DNA of 5,446 nt from contig JAKBCJ010000338.1 of assembly GCA_021807975.1 (NCBI GenBank), forward strand, positions 1-5,446, read 5' to 3'. Shown here in pieces: positions 1 through 5,446 of this stretch (positions are counted from its first letter, which is position 1; each line of letters starts with the position of its first letter). The notes below the pieces were generated by a model, which saw only the letters and a list, made by a program, of their open reading frames with translations, searched no databases and was not told the origin of the DNA. A program made the translations under genes and the position numbers. The DNA comes from Pseudomonadota bacterium. Its GTDB lineage: Bacteria; Pseudomonadota; Alphaproteobacteria; Acetobacterales; Acetobacteraceae.

Positions 1-7
1 ACTAAGG

Positions 8-946
8 ATGAAGGCGCGGCAGGAGCGGCCGGCGAGGATGGCACCGAAGCGCGAGACCTTGCCCCGCCGGGTGCCCGCGGCGACCCCGGCGCTGGCGTCC
101 GGCGGGTCCGCGCCCGGATGGCGGCGGACGCTGCTGGCGATCGCGGAGTCGCTGGCGACCGATCGCGCGTCCCTGGCCGCCGCCGGGGCCGCTTTCTATG
201 CGACGCTGGCGCTGTTCCCGGCGATCAGCACGCTGATCTCGCTCTATGGGCTGGTGTTCGACCGTGCCAGCGTGGCGCTGCAACTGCGGTTCCTGCAGGG
301 GATCCTGCCGGGACCGGCCTATGCGCTGATCGCCGCGCGGGTGGGGGCGCTGGTGGACCAGCCGGTGGGACGACTCGGGCTGGGGCTGACGGTGGCCTCG
401 GCGATCACGTTCTGGAGCGCGAGCGCGGGGACGCGGGCGGTGCTGGGGGCGCTGAACGTCGCCTATGGGGTGAGGGAGCGGCGCGGGTTCCTGCGCTTCC
501 ACGCGATGGCGCTGGCGATGACGCTGGCCGCGATGCTGGTGGCGGTGGGGGGGATCGCGGTGCTGGTGGCGTTGCCGGTGCTGGTGGCGTTCGTCGGGTT
601 GGCGGCGCATGTGGCGGCGCTGGTGCATCTGGCCGGGTTCGGGATGCTGGTGGGGTTCGTCGCGACGTCGGTGGCGGTGCTGTACCGGGTGGGGCCGTCG
701 CGCGACGGGCCGTCGCGCGAGGCGGGCAGGCGGCGGCGCCTGTGGCCGGGGGTGGTGGTGGCGACGGCGCTGTGGCTGGCGGCGTCGGGGGCGCTGAGCT
801 TCTACGTGGCGAACCTGCCGAGTTTCGGGGCGACGTATGGGCCACTCGGTGCGGTTGTGGGGGTGATGCTGTGGTTCTACCTGAGCGTGTATGCGGTGCT
901 GGTAGGGGCGGAGGTAAATGCGGTGGTGGTGGGTGGTTTTGATTGA
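8..946 (+). CDS. YihY/virulence factor BrkB family inner-membrane protein
   Basis: This is an integral membrane protein of the YihY/BrkB family (historically mislabelled ribonuclease BN). The family's biochemical role is unsettled and no substrate can be read from the sequence. Numbered from ATG 8, a basic, disordered N-terminus of about 50 residues precedes a first helix (about 56-84) carrying the family pattern AAFYATLALFPA and SLYGL. Next come FWSASAG (135-141) and ALNVAYG (148-154) in the second membrane region, two hydrophobic segments at about 168-230, and a final pair ending in YGPLGAVVGVMLWFYL and GAEVN (300-304), all typical of the family. At 312 residues the length is normal. The start is uncertain: ATG 8 and in-frame ATG 38 both lack a well-spaced Shine-Dalgarno (AGGAG at 21-25 is 12 bases from ATG 38), and the frame is still open at the window edge. 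The coding strand is very rich in GGG and GTG runs. Family assignment is secure; function is not. Confidence 0.9.
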   Translation: MKARQERPARMAPKRETLPRRVPAATPALASGGSAPGWRRTLLAIAESLATDRASLAAAGAAFYATLALFPAISTLISLYGLVFDRASVALQLRFLQGILPGPAYALIAARVGALVDQPVGRLGLGLTVASAITFWSASAGTRAVLGALNVAYGVRERRGFLRFHAMALAMTLAAMLVAVGGIAVLVALPVLVAFVGLAAHVAALVHLAGFGMLVGFVATSVAVLYRVGPSRDGPSREAGRRRRLWPGVVVATALWLAASGALSFYVANLPSFGATYGPLGAVVGVMLWFYLSVYAVLVGAEVNAVVVGGFD

Positions 947-1003
947 CGGTTGTGTCACGGTGTGCGAACGTAATCCTCTCAAAAGTCAGCTCGCCATTGC
1001 TCC

Positions 1004-1007
1004 GGAG
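1004..1007 (+). promoter_or_regulatory. Ribosome binding site deciding the Hint-protein start
   Basis: GGAG lies seven bases before ATG 1015, an ideal Shine-Dalgarno spacing. This favours the 564-residue form over a 24-residue longer frame opening at TTG 943, which would overlap the BrkB stop codon and has no such site. Confidence 0.7.
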
Positions 1008-1014
1008 CGTTCGT

Positions 1015-2709
1015 ATGTCCGCTACGACGGCTACATTCACCTTTAATACTGGGTCTGCCGGTGCCTACGACTGGTCGGCCGTGTCCAACTGGACGACCGG
1101 GGCTGTTCCGATCAACGGCGAGGCGGTGTTTGTGGCGGGCGGGCCCTCCGGCGCTGTTTCAGTTGACGATGTCTCTGGCCTCTCGCTGTCGGCGCTTACG
1201 GTGCAGAACACGACCAGCGGGCGCACCATAATCCCCGGTGTGGTCGAGATCGCGCCTGGTAACACGCTGACCGTCACCGGCCCGATCGCCGGCAACGGCA
1301 CGATCGACCTGCTTGGCGCCAACACGACCTTGGTGGCCGGGGTGAGCGATCTCGGCGGGCCTGCGGTCGCGTTCGATCTGAACGCCACCTCGGTCCCCGA
1401 AGAGATCGTGCTCACCGGGGCTTTGTCCCCGGGGCAGACCGTGACCGACCTCGGCAGGCTGGCGAATTTCTACTTCGGCGACTCCATCGATTTCACGATG
1501 TTCACCAACATCGGCACCGTGAATGCGGTGGCCGGCGGATCAATGCAGGTCGTTGGCACCCTGGCGGGTGGCGGGACGGCGACGTATGATTTCAATAACT
1601 ATCAATCGAACATTACGGTGTTCAACGTCGTCAGCCAGGGAGCGAACGGGACGGTGCTCGAAGCGACCTGCTTCGCCGCGGGATCGCGTGTCCTGACGCC
1701 CGCCGGGGAGCGGGCGGTCGAGACTCTGGCCGAAGGGGATCTTCTGACCGTGCTGCATGACGGCGTCACCGCCGTTGAACCGATCTGCTGGGTTGGGCGG
1801 CTCAGCATCGATCTGCGGCGTCATGCCCGACCCGAAATGGTGGCCCCGGTGCGCATCCGGCGCGGGGCTTTCGCGGATGCCGTGCCGCACCGTGACCTGC
1901 TGCTGTCGCCGGAACACTGCGTGTTCACTGATGGGCACCTGGTTTCGGCAAAGTGCCTCGTGAACGGCATGACGATCGTGCAGGACTACGACCAGCCGGT
2001 GATCGAGTATTACCATATCGAAACGCGCGACCATGCGATGGTCCTGGCGGAAGGCCTGCCGGTCGAGACCTATCTGGATACCGGCAATCGGGCAATTTTC
2101 GAGAATGCCGGCACCGCGCTCATTCTGCACCCCGAGTTCCACATCAACGCCGGCCTGCGGCAATGGGCCAGCGATGCCTGCGCGCCGCTGGCCGACGACG
2201 CGGTGACGATCGAACCGATCTGGCGGCGGCTCGTCGCGCGGGCGCGCATGCAGGGCTATGTCCCGCCCGCGCGTGCGGTCACCGCGGAAACGGACCTCAG
2301 GCTGCGCGTCGGAGGGCGCAGCTTCGCGCCGGTCGTGCTTGCGCCGGACCGGGCGGTGTTCGCGTTGCCGGGCGGATTGGGCCGGGACATGGTGCTGACC
2401 TCGCGGTACGGGTCGCCGGCCGATCATGCCGCATGGCGGAACGATCATCGTCGGCTTGGGGTTGCGGTGCGGCAGATCGTCATTCGGTCCGGCCTGCAGG
2501 AGCAGGTGCTCACGATGGATCATCCGGCCCTGGCCGGTGGCTGGCATCCGGTCGAAGGAGCCGGGGCGGAGGCATGGCGCTGGACTGATGGGGAAGGGAG
2601 GATTCGTCTGCAGGACAGTCCGGCCGCCGCGGTGGTCGAAGTGCATCTCTGTGGGTCGATGACCTATCTGGTTCAGTCGGAGCCCGCCCGCGACTCCCGG
2701 GCCGCATGA
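1015..2709 (+). CDS. Hint (Hint_2) domain autoprocessing protein with beta-rich passenger
   Basis: This is a 564-residue three-part protein. Residues 1-218 are Gly/Thr/Ser/Asn-rich with short hydrophobic strands (start: AYDWSAVSNWTTG), like a beta-solenoid passenger; no classical signal peptide is visible. The Hint domain begins at Cys219 (CFAAGSRVLTPAGERAVETL), has a block B-like LSPEH with His301, and continues to YYHIETRDHAMVLAEGLPVETYLD (His334, His340), the usual Hint_2 pattern. Hint domains (inteins, Hedgehog) form a thioester at the first Cys; here the intein C-terminal His-Asn plus nucleophile is not seen, so N-terminal cleavage rather than splicing is inferred. The C-terminal part (about 390-564) carries DHRRLGVAV (477-485), GGWHPVE around Trp510 and WRWTD (521-525), a module I recall from other acetic-acid-bacteria Hint proteins. 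The passenger's role and the export route are unknown. A sulfotransferase gene follows on the same strand. Confidence 0.88.
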   Translation: MSATTATFTFNTGSAGAYDWSAVSNWTTGAVPINGEAVFVAGGPSGAVSVDDVSGLSLSALTVQNTTSGRTIIPGVVEIAPGNTLTVTGPIAGNGTIDLLGANTTLVAGVSDLGGPAVAFDLNATSVPEEIVLTGALSPGQTVTDLGRLANFYFGDSIDFTMFTNIGTVNAVAGGSMQVVGTLAGGGTATYDFNNYQSNITVFNVVSQGANGTVLEATCFAAGSRVLTPAGERAVETLAEGDLLTVLHDGVTAVEPICWVGRLSIDLRRHARPEMVAPVRIRRGAFADAVPHRDLLLSPEHCVFTDGHLVSAKCLVNGMTIVQDYDQPVIEYYHIETRDHAMVLAEGLPVETYLDTGNRAIFENAGTALILHPEFHINAGLRQWASDACAPLADDAVTIEPIWRRLVARARMQGYVPPARAVTAETDLRLRVGGRSFAPVVLAPDRAVFALPGGLGRDMVLTSRYGSPADHAAWRNDHRRLGVAVRQIVIRSGLQEQVLTMDHPALAGGWHPVEGAGAEAWRWTDGEGRIRLQDSPAAAVVEVHLCGSMTYLVQSEPARDSRAA

Positions 2710-2807
2710 CTTAGGGCGCCGGATGATCGGCCGAAAAGTGCCCGATCCGTCTGCGGCCTGTTCCGACACCACGCGGCTTCCTGTGCTTCCGGTTTTCCCG
2801 TCACGTC

Positions 2808-3674
2808 GTGCGGGCCGAAGGGTGCCGCTTGGCTGACGATGGCCTCCGGCCGGGTGCGCCGATCGGGGTGTTGCCGCCGCCCGTCTGGTGCGTCGGCATG
2901 GAAGGGAGCGCCTCGACCTGGCTGTTCAACGCTGTCCTGCAGGTTGCCGGGGCGATGGTGCCTGGTCTGCCACCGGCGGTGGGGTGCTATGCCGCTCGTG
3001 CCGAGGATATCGCGGGGCTGCTCGCACCCGATCGCCTCACCGTGATCAAGTCGCACGCCGTGGGCCCGGCCGCCGCCGCGGTGTCCGGCGTCCGGTCGCG
3101 AGCCGTGTTCGTGTCCCTGCGCGATCCGCGTGATTGTGTCGTATCGCTGATGCTCTATCAGGCTCGGGCCTTTGCCTCGGCGCTGGAAGCCGTGGAGCGC
3201 TCGGCACAGGCCTGCGCCGACGCGGTGGCGGATCGCATGGCGGTGGTGTTGCGCTACGAGACCGGCTTCCCGGACCAGCCCGAGACCCTCGATGCGATTG
3301 CTGCGGCGCTCGGCGGCACGCTCGCCCCAGCTGCGCGGGAGGCGATTTTCGCCCGCACCCGCCGGGAGTCGATCGAGGCGGAGATCGCCCGATTTCCCGT
3401 GCGCGCCGACGTGTATCGCCACCCGAACGGGGACCTGGTCGATCTTGTCACCCAGTGGCATCGGCACCATGCCGGGCGGAGCGGCCAGATCGGGCGGTGG
3501 CGCCATTTTCTTGACATTGCCCAGGCATCCTGGATTGAGGCGCGATTTGAAGACTGGATGGATCGGTTCGACTATGTGACCGAATGGACACGGCGGACGA
3601 CTCGCGAGGCTCCCGGCCAAACGGCGCCCGAGGTGTCCGACGCGCGATCGCGGACGGCGCCGGTCGGGGGCTGA
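2808..3674 (+). CDS. Sulfotransferase-fold protein with atypical 5'-phosphosulfate loop
   Basis: This protein resembles PAPS-dependent sulfotransferases, cytosolic enzymes that move sulfate from PAPS to a hydroxyl or amine. Numbered from GTG 2808 (288 residues), motifs come in the family order. A P-loop-like GMEGSASTWLFN spans 30-41. KSH at 81-83 aligns with the KTH holding the catalytic His of animal SULTs. RDPRDCVVS at 105-113 keeps the Arg and Ser of the 3'-phosphate site, and RSGQIGRW at 224-231 matches the RxGxxGxW nucleotide-binding motif. The basic residue normal in the first loop (PRSGSTW or PKSGTTW) is replaced by Gly33, so activity is not assured. The last 28 or so residues look disordered. 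The start is doubtful: GTG 2808 has no Shine-Dalgarno, while in-frame TTG 2829 has AAGGG six bases upstream (281 residues). The acceptor is unknown; a surface glycan or the neighbouring secreted protein would be guesses. Confidence 0.8.
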   Translation: MRAEGCRLADDGLRPGAPIGVLPPPVWCVGMEGSASTWLFNAVLQVAGAMVPGLPPAVGCYAARAEDIAGLLAPDRLTVIKSHAVGPAAAAVSGVRSRAVFVSLRDPRDCVVSLMLYQARAFASALEAVERSAQACADAVADRMAVVLRYETGFPDQPETLDAIAAALGGTLAPAAREAIFARTRRESIEAEIARFPVRADVYRHPNGDLVDLVTQWHRHHAGRSGQIGRWRHFLDIAQASWIEARFEDWMDRFDYVTEWTRRTTREAPGQTAPEVSDARSRTAPVGG

Positions 3675-3695
3675 TTCCGCGGAAACCCGTTCTTT
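3665..3695 (+). terminator. Possible weak terminator after the sulfotransferase gene
   Basis: CGGG (3665-3668) can pair with CCCG (3686-3689). Between them, directly after the TGA stop, lies the perfect 10-base palindrome TTCCGCGGAA (3675-3684), and a T-rich tail TTCTTT (3690-3695) follows. The stem is short and interrupted and the T-run is broken, so this is only a tentative call. Confidence 0.22.
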
Positions 3696-3772
3696 CATAA
3701 TGGATTACCCAGGAATATCGGATGCGCGCGCCCGCCTGAGCCGGACCGGCCCGATTCGGGCACCCTCATCGC

Positions 3773-3788
3773 TGGAACGACCTAGGCC
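3773..3788 (+). promoter_or_regulatory. Weak sigma-54-like element upstream of the PEP-CTERM gene
   Basis: TGGAACG (3773-3779), four bases, then AGGCC (3784-3788) reproduces the GG-N10-GC spacing of -24/-12 promoters (consensus TGGCACG-N4-TTGCA). The -24 half matches six of seven bases; the -12 half keeps only the GC. It is listed because some PEP-CTERM systems are controlled by RpoN with PrsK/PrsR. Chance is a real alternative in GC-rich DNA. Confidence 0.2.
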
Positions 3789-3800
3789 GCGCTGCAATGC

Positions 3801-3829
3801 TTGACTTTAACGCGAGCCGCGGGCTAAAA
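3801..3829 (+). promoter_or_regulatory. Candidate sigma-70 promoter for the PEP-CTERM gene
   Basis: TTGACT (3801-3806) matches five of six bases of the -35 consensus. A weaker -10, GCTAAA (3823-3828), or CTAAAA one base later, sits 16-17 bases downstream in a local AT-richer patch. Transcription would begin near 3835 and give a leader of roughly 115-120 bases before ATG 3953. Confidence 0.4.
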
Positions 3830-3867
3830 CTTGTTCAGGCAGGGCAAAGAAAAACCTGCTGGATGAG

Positions 3868-3945
3868 ATGCTTCGCCGCAAAAATTCGATGAGCGCGTCG
3901 GGCAGTTCCGAACTGATCTTCGGTGCCGCCCAAGGACGGGAGTAG
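3868..3945 (+). CDS. Possible 25-codon upstream leader reading frame
   Basis: ATG 3868 opens a 25-residue frame (starting MLRRKNSMSASG, ending AAQGRE) that stops at TAG 3943-3945. The stop overlaps the AGGA ribosome binding site of the next gene and lies seven bases before its start. GGA at 3861-3863 is a poor, close Shine-Dalgarno. The peptide matches nothing I know and shows no run of a single regulatory amino acid. If translated, it could couple ribosome arrival to initiation of the PEP-CTERM gene; it may equally be a chance open frame. Confidence 0.22.
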   Translation: MLRRKNSMSASGSSELIFGAAQGRE

Positions 3946-3947
3946 GA
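3944..3947 (+). promoter_or_regulatory. Ribosome binding site deciding the PEP-CTERM start
   Basis: AGGA lies five bases before ATG 3953, with a second purine run GGGAG at 3938-3942. It supports ATG 3953 over the in-frame GTG 3923, which would put ten extra polar residues before the signal peptide. Confidence 0.6.
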
Positions 3948-3952
3948 CGTTT

Positions 3953-4648
3953 ATGCAGGCCAGACGGACGCCGGCAGCGATACTCGGCATGTCGCTCGTG
4001 GCGATGCTCGGTTTGGGGAGCATGCGCCCCGCGTCCGCGGCCGTGATTTTCGACAGCACCGGGCTTGGCGGCAGCACCGCTGATGTCGTTCCCCTGCTCA
4101 ACAACACCCCGTTGGGGGATTCGTTCCTGGCCTCTTCGTCCTGGACTTTGACGGGGGTCACTCTTGACCTTCTTCTCTCCGGTGCCGCCACCGGCGGGTT
4201 CAATGTCTACTTGGAACAGAACAGCGGCAGTACCTCCGTACCTGCACCGAACGGGGTCAACGCTGTCCAGCTTGGCAGTGTTTCCGATAGCGCATTGTCG
4301 TCCACGGCCATCACGGCGGTCACGATTTCCGCTCCAGGTGGCGTCACGCTCACCAGCGGCGCGCGGTACTGGCTTGTGTTGGCCTATAGCGGAAGGGGCG
4401 CGACGACTGCCGCTGAATGGGTCTATGGGGCCGCCGCGCTCTCCCCGCCAGCCGCCGCGAGCGGCGAATACAGTTACTCATCCGGGCAGACGGCCCCGAA
4501 CAATACGCTCTCTCCCTTCCAGATGTTGGTGACCGGAAACCTCAACATCCCAGGCGGCACGAATGTGCCCGAGCCCGCGACCCTGCCGCTGTTGGGTCTG
4601 CCGCTGGTCGGGCTGTATTGGAGCCGGAAACGCCGCCACCCGGTCTAG
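3953..4648 (+). CDS. PEP-CTERM sorting domain protein, choice-of-anchor R-like
   Basis: This 231-residue exported protein is built for exosortase sorting. The N-terminus is a Sec signal peptide: MQARR, a hydrophobic core (about 8-22), and likely cleavage after ASA or SAA near residues 29-30. The mature middle (about 31-200) is a Ser/Thr/Gly-rich beta domain with DSFLASSSWTLTGVTLDLLL and, later, TSGARYWLVLAYS, resembling choice-of-anchor R domains (a PEP-CTERM-linked family); that assignment is by eye. The C-terminus has the full tripartite tail: VPEPA (205-209), a hydrophobic helix with LPLLGLPLVGLYW, and the basic end SRKRRHPV. In such systems an exosortase cleaves near PEP and the protein reaches the outer surface or exopolysaccharide matrix. 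No exosortase gene is in the window, so it must lie elsewhere. There is no Cys in the mature region. A separate transcript is likely, given the 278-base gap and candidate promoter upstream. Confidence 0.88.
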   Translation: MQARRTPAAILGMSLVAMLGLGSMRPASAAVIFDSTGLGGSTADVVPLLNNTPLGDSFLASSSWTLTGVTLDLLLSGAATGGFNVYLEQNSGSTSVPAPNGVNAVQLGSVSDSALSSTAITAVTISAPGGVTLTSGARYWLVLAYSGRGATTAAEWVYGAAALSPPAAASGEYSYSSGQTAPNNTLSPFQMLVTGNLNIPGGTNVPEPATLPLLGLPLVGLYWSRKRRHPV

Positions 4649-4735
4649 GGCGGGCCGGCGACCGTCACGTTCGATGACAGCGCGCCGCGAGCTTCAGTTT
4701 ATATCTTTTTCAGGCTTGTGTCGCTTTTTTGAGGA

Positions 4736-4750
4736 GGCGCCGGAAGCGCC
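4736..4750. repeat. Short hairpin GGCGC-CGGAA-GCGCC
   Basis: A perfect 5-base stem with a 5-base loop sits in the convergent gap. A six-T run lies just before it on the plus strand, which is the wrong side for a plus-strand terminator and gives an A-run after it on the minus strand. Its role is unknown. Confidence 0.4.
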
Positions 4751-4763
4751 CATAGGAATCGGC

Positions 4764-4850
4764 GGCGTGGGCCTGCACAACCCTATCTTCCTTCGAAAGC
4801 CGGGCATCTCTTACGGACGGGACAACGGCGTGGTTGTGCGTCTGGGCGCC
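4764..4850. repeat. Imperfect long inverted repeat between convergent genes
   Basis: GCACAACC (4775-4782) is perfectly inverted as GGTTGTGC (4832-4839), with 49 bases between. At equal distance outside these cores, GGCG (4764-4767) faces CGCC (4847-4850), and in RNA some of the intervening positions could form G-U pairs. It could act as a transcript-end structure for the CoA-transferase mRNA, whose stop is at 4862, or be a relic of a mobile element. The sequence does not decide. Confidence 0.4.
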
Positions 4851-4861
4851 CCGCTCCTCCC

Positions 4862-5446
4862 CTACACCACCCCCCGCGCCTTCAGCCCCGCGATCTCCGC
4901 CTCCCCATAGCCCAGCGCCGCCAGCACCGCATCGGTGTGCTCGCCCAGTTCCGGCGCCGCGTTGCGCACGCTCCAGCCGCTGCGCGACAGCTCAACCGGC
5001 TGGCCCACCACCTCCACCTCCCCCAGCACCGGCTGCGGCACGCGGCGGGTGATGTTCAGGTGCTGCACCTGCGGGTCGGCGAAGACCTCGTTCATCTTGT
5101 AGATCGGGCCGCACGGCACCCCGGCCGCGTTCAGCGCCGCGATCCATTCCACCGAGGGCCGGGTGCGCGTCACTGCCGCGATCGCCGCGTTCAGCGCCGC
5201 GCGGTTGGCCGAACGCGCGGCGCCGGTGGCGAATGCGGGATCGGCGATCAGCGCCTCCGCCCCGATCGCCTGGCACAGCCGGGCGTAGATCGCGTCGCCG
5301 GCGGCGGCGATGTTGATGTGCCCGTCCGCCGTCTCGAACACCCCGGTGGGGATGGAGGTGGGATGGTCGTTGCCGGCCTGGCCCGGCACCTCATGGCCGA
5401 TCAGCCAGCGCGCCGCCTGGAAATCCAGCATCGAGATCTGCGCCGC
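4862..5446 (-). CDS. CaiB/BaiF family III CoA-transferase, C-terminal part (partial)
   Basis: These are the last 194 residues of a CoA-transferase of the CaiB/BaiF (family III) type. Such enzymes move CoA between acyl-CoA and a free carboxylic acid, or isomerise acyl-CoAs, in the cytoplasm. The frame is open through the right edge (AQISMLDFQAARWL reads across it), so the internal ATG at 5429-5431 is not the start. Family features seen are GNDHPTSIPTGVFETADGHINIAAAG, the LNAAGVPCGPIYKMNEVFADPQVQHL segment, and PELGEHTDAVLAALGY near the end. The catalytic Asp of the family is in the missing N-terminal half, and the substrate (formyl, succinyl, itaconate or other) cannot be named. It is convergent to the PEP-CTERM gene and probably belongs to an operon starting outside the window. 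Confidence 0.9.
   Translation of the reverse strand, partial: AAQISMLDFQAARWLIGHEVPGQAGNDHPTSIPTGVFETADGHINIAAAGDAIYARLCQAIGAEALIADPAFATGAARSANRAALNAAIAAVTRTRPSVEWIAALNAAGVPCGPIYKMNEVFADPQVQHLNITRRVPQPVLGEVEVVGQPVELSRSGWSVRNAAPELGEHTDAVLAALGYGEAEIAGLKARGVV

Larger units (their letters stand above)
4649..4861. other. Convergent intergenic region, no convincing gene
   Basis: These 213 bases separate two genes whose stop codons face each other. They are AT-richer than the surroundings around 4690-4730, with T-runs at 4696-4700 and 4725-4730, and hold two inverted repeats. Neither repeat is followed by a T-run in the direction needed for an intrinsic terminator. Short frames exist on both strands but none has recognisable protein content. 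Confidence 0.6.

Noticed and set aside
508..800. G-rich runs in the BrkB gene as possible quadruplexes
   Set aside because: They are explained by Gly/Val/Ala codons in a very GC-rich gene, and no regularly spaced set of four long G-tracts stands out.
943..976. Promoter between BrkB and the Hint gene (TTGACG 943-948 or TTGTGT 950-955 with TAATCC 971-976)
   Set aside because: Spacers are 22 and 15 bases, outside the normal range, and the -10 match is poor.
2..982. Long open frame on the minus strand opposite the BrkB gene
   Set aside because: Its translation is a low-complexity Arg/His/Gln/Pro string, the usual shadow of a GC-rich gene. The plus strand carries clear BrkB family motifs.
943..1014. 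Longer N-terminus of the Hint protein from TTG 943
   Set aside because: A rare start codon overlapping the BrkB stop and without a Shine-Dalgarno, while ATG 1015 has GGAG at ideal spacing.
2725..2747. Hairpin GATCGG/CCGATC after the Hint stop codon as a terminator
   Set aside because: A 6-base stem with an 11-base loop and no T-run after it; too weak to call.
1540..2772. Long open frame on the minus strand opposite the Hint gene
   Set aside because: No recognisable domain and an Arg/Pro/His-rich composition; the plus strand has an unmistakable Hint domain.
2673..3698. Long open frame on the minus strand opposite the sulfotransferase gene
   Set aside because: Low-complexity Arg/Gly/Ala product without motifs; the plus strand carries ordered sulfotransferase motifs.
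3749..3761. Small hairpin GCCCG-ATT-CGGGC as a terminator
   Set aside because: Followed by ACCCTC, with no T-run; a stem this short is common in GC-rich DNA.
4674..4910. 78-codon plus-strand frame downstream of the PEP-CTERM gene
   Set aside because: No Shine-Dalgarno, no recognisable motif, and its end runs antisense into the CoA-transferase coding region.

Overview
The window looks like chromosome from a GC-rich alphaproteobacterium, most plausibly an Acetobacteraceae relative. The reasons are the strong G/C preference at third codon positions, a secreted-type protein with a Hint_2 autoprocessing domain (starting CFAAGSRVLTP) followed by the C-terminal module common in that family, a PEP-CTERM surface protein, and a CaiB/BaiF CoA-transferase. 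This is a judgement from protein style, not from a database search.

Layout. At the left edge (8-946, +) is a six-helix YihY/BrkB-type inner-membrane protein. After 68 bases comes a 564-residue Hint-domain protein (1015-2709, +) with three parts: a beta-rich passenger, a Hint domain starting at Cys219, and a C-terminal module. Then, after 98 bases, comes a PAPS-dependent sulfotransferase-like protein (2808-3674, +) whose 5'-phosphosulfate loop is atypical. A 278-base gap (3675-3952) holds a candidate promoter, a weak sigma-54-like site and a 25-codon upstream reading frame. These precede a 231-residue PEP-CTERM protein (3953-4648, +) with a signal peptide and a VPEP tripartite tail. A 213-base convergent gap (4649-4861) contains two inverted repeats and no clear gene. 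The right end (4862-5446, -) is the C-terminal part of a family III CoA-transferase that runs off the window.

How the genes may work together. The three central genes all point to the cell envelope or exported material: a self-processing surface or secreted protein, a sulfate-transferring enzyme, and an exosortase substrate. They share a strand but are spaced 98-278 bases apart, so a shared operon is not shown. The flanking BrkB and CoA-transferase genes look like ordinary housekeeping or metabolic neighbours. No RNA genes, CRISPR array, insertion sequence or replication origin was found. The most noteworthy items are the Hint protein lacking C-terminal splicing residues, the sulfotransferase with a replaced phosphosulfate-loop basic residue, and the leader of the PEP-CTERM gene, whose upstream-frame stop codon overlaps the ribosome binding site.
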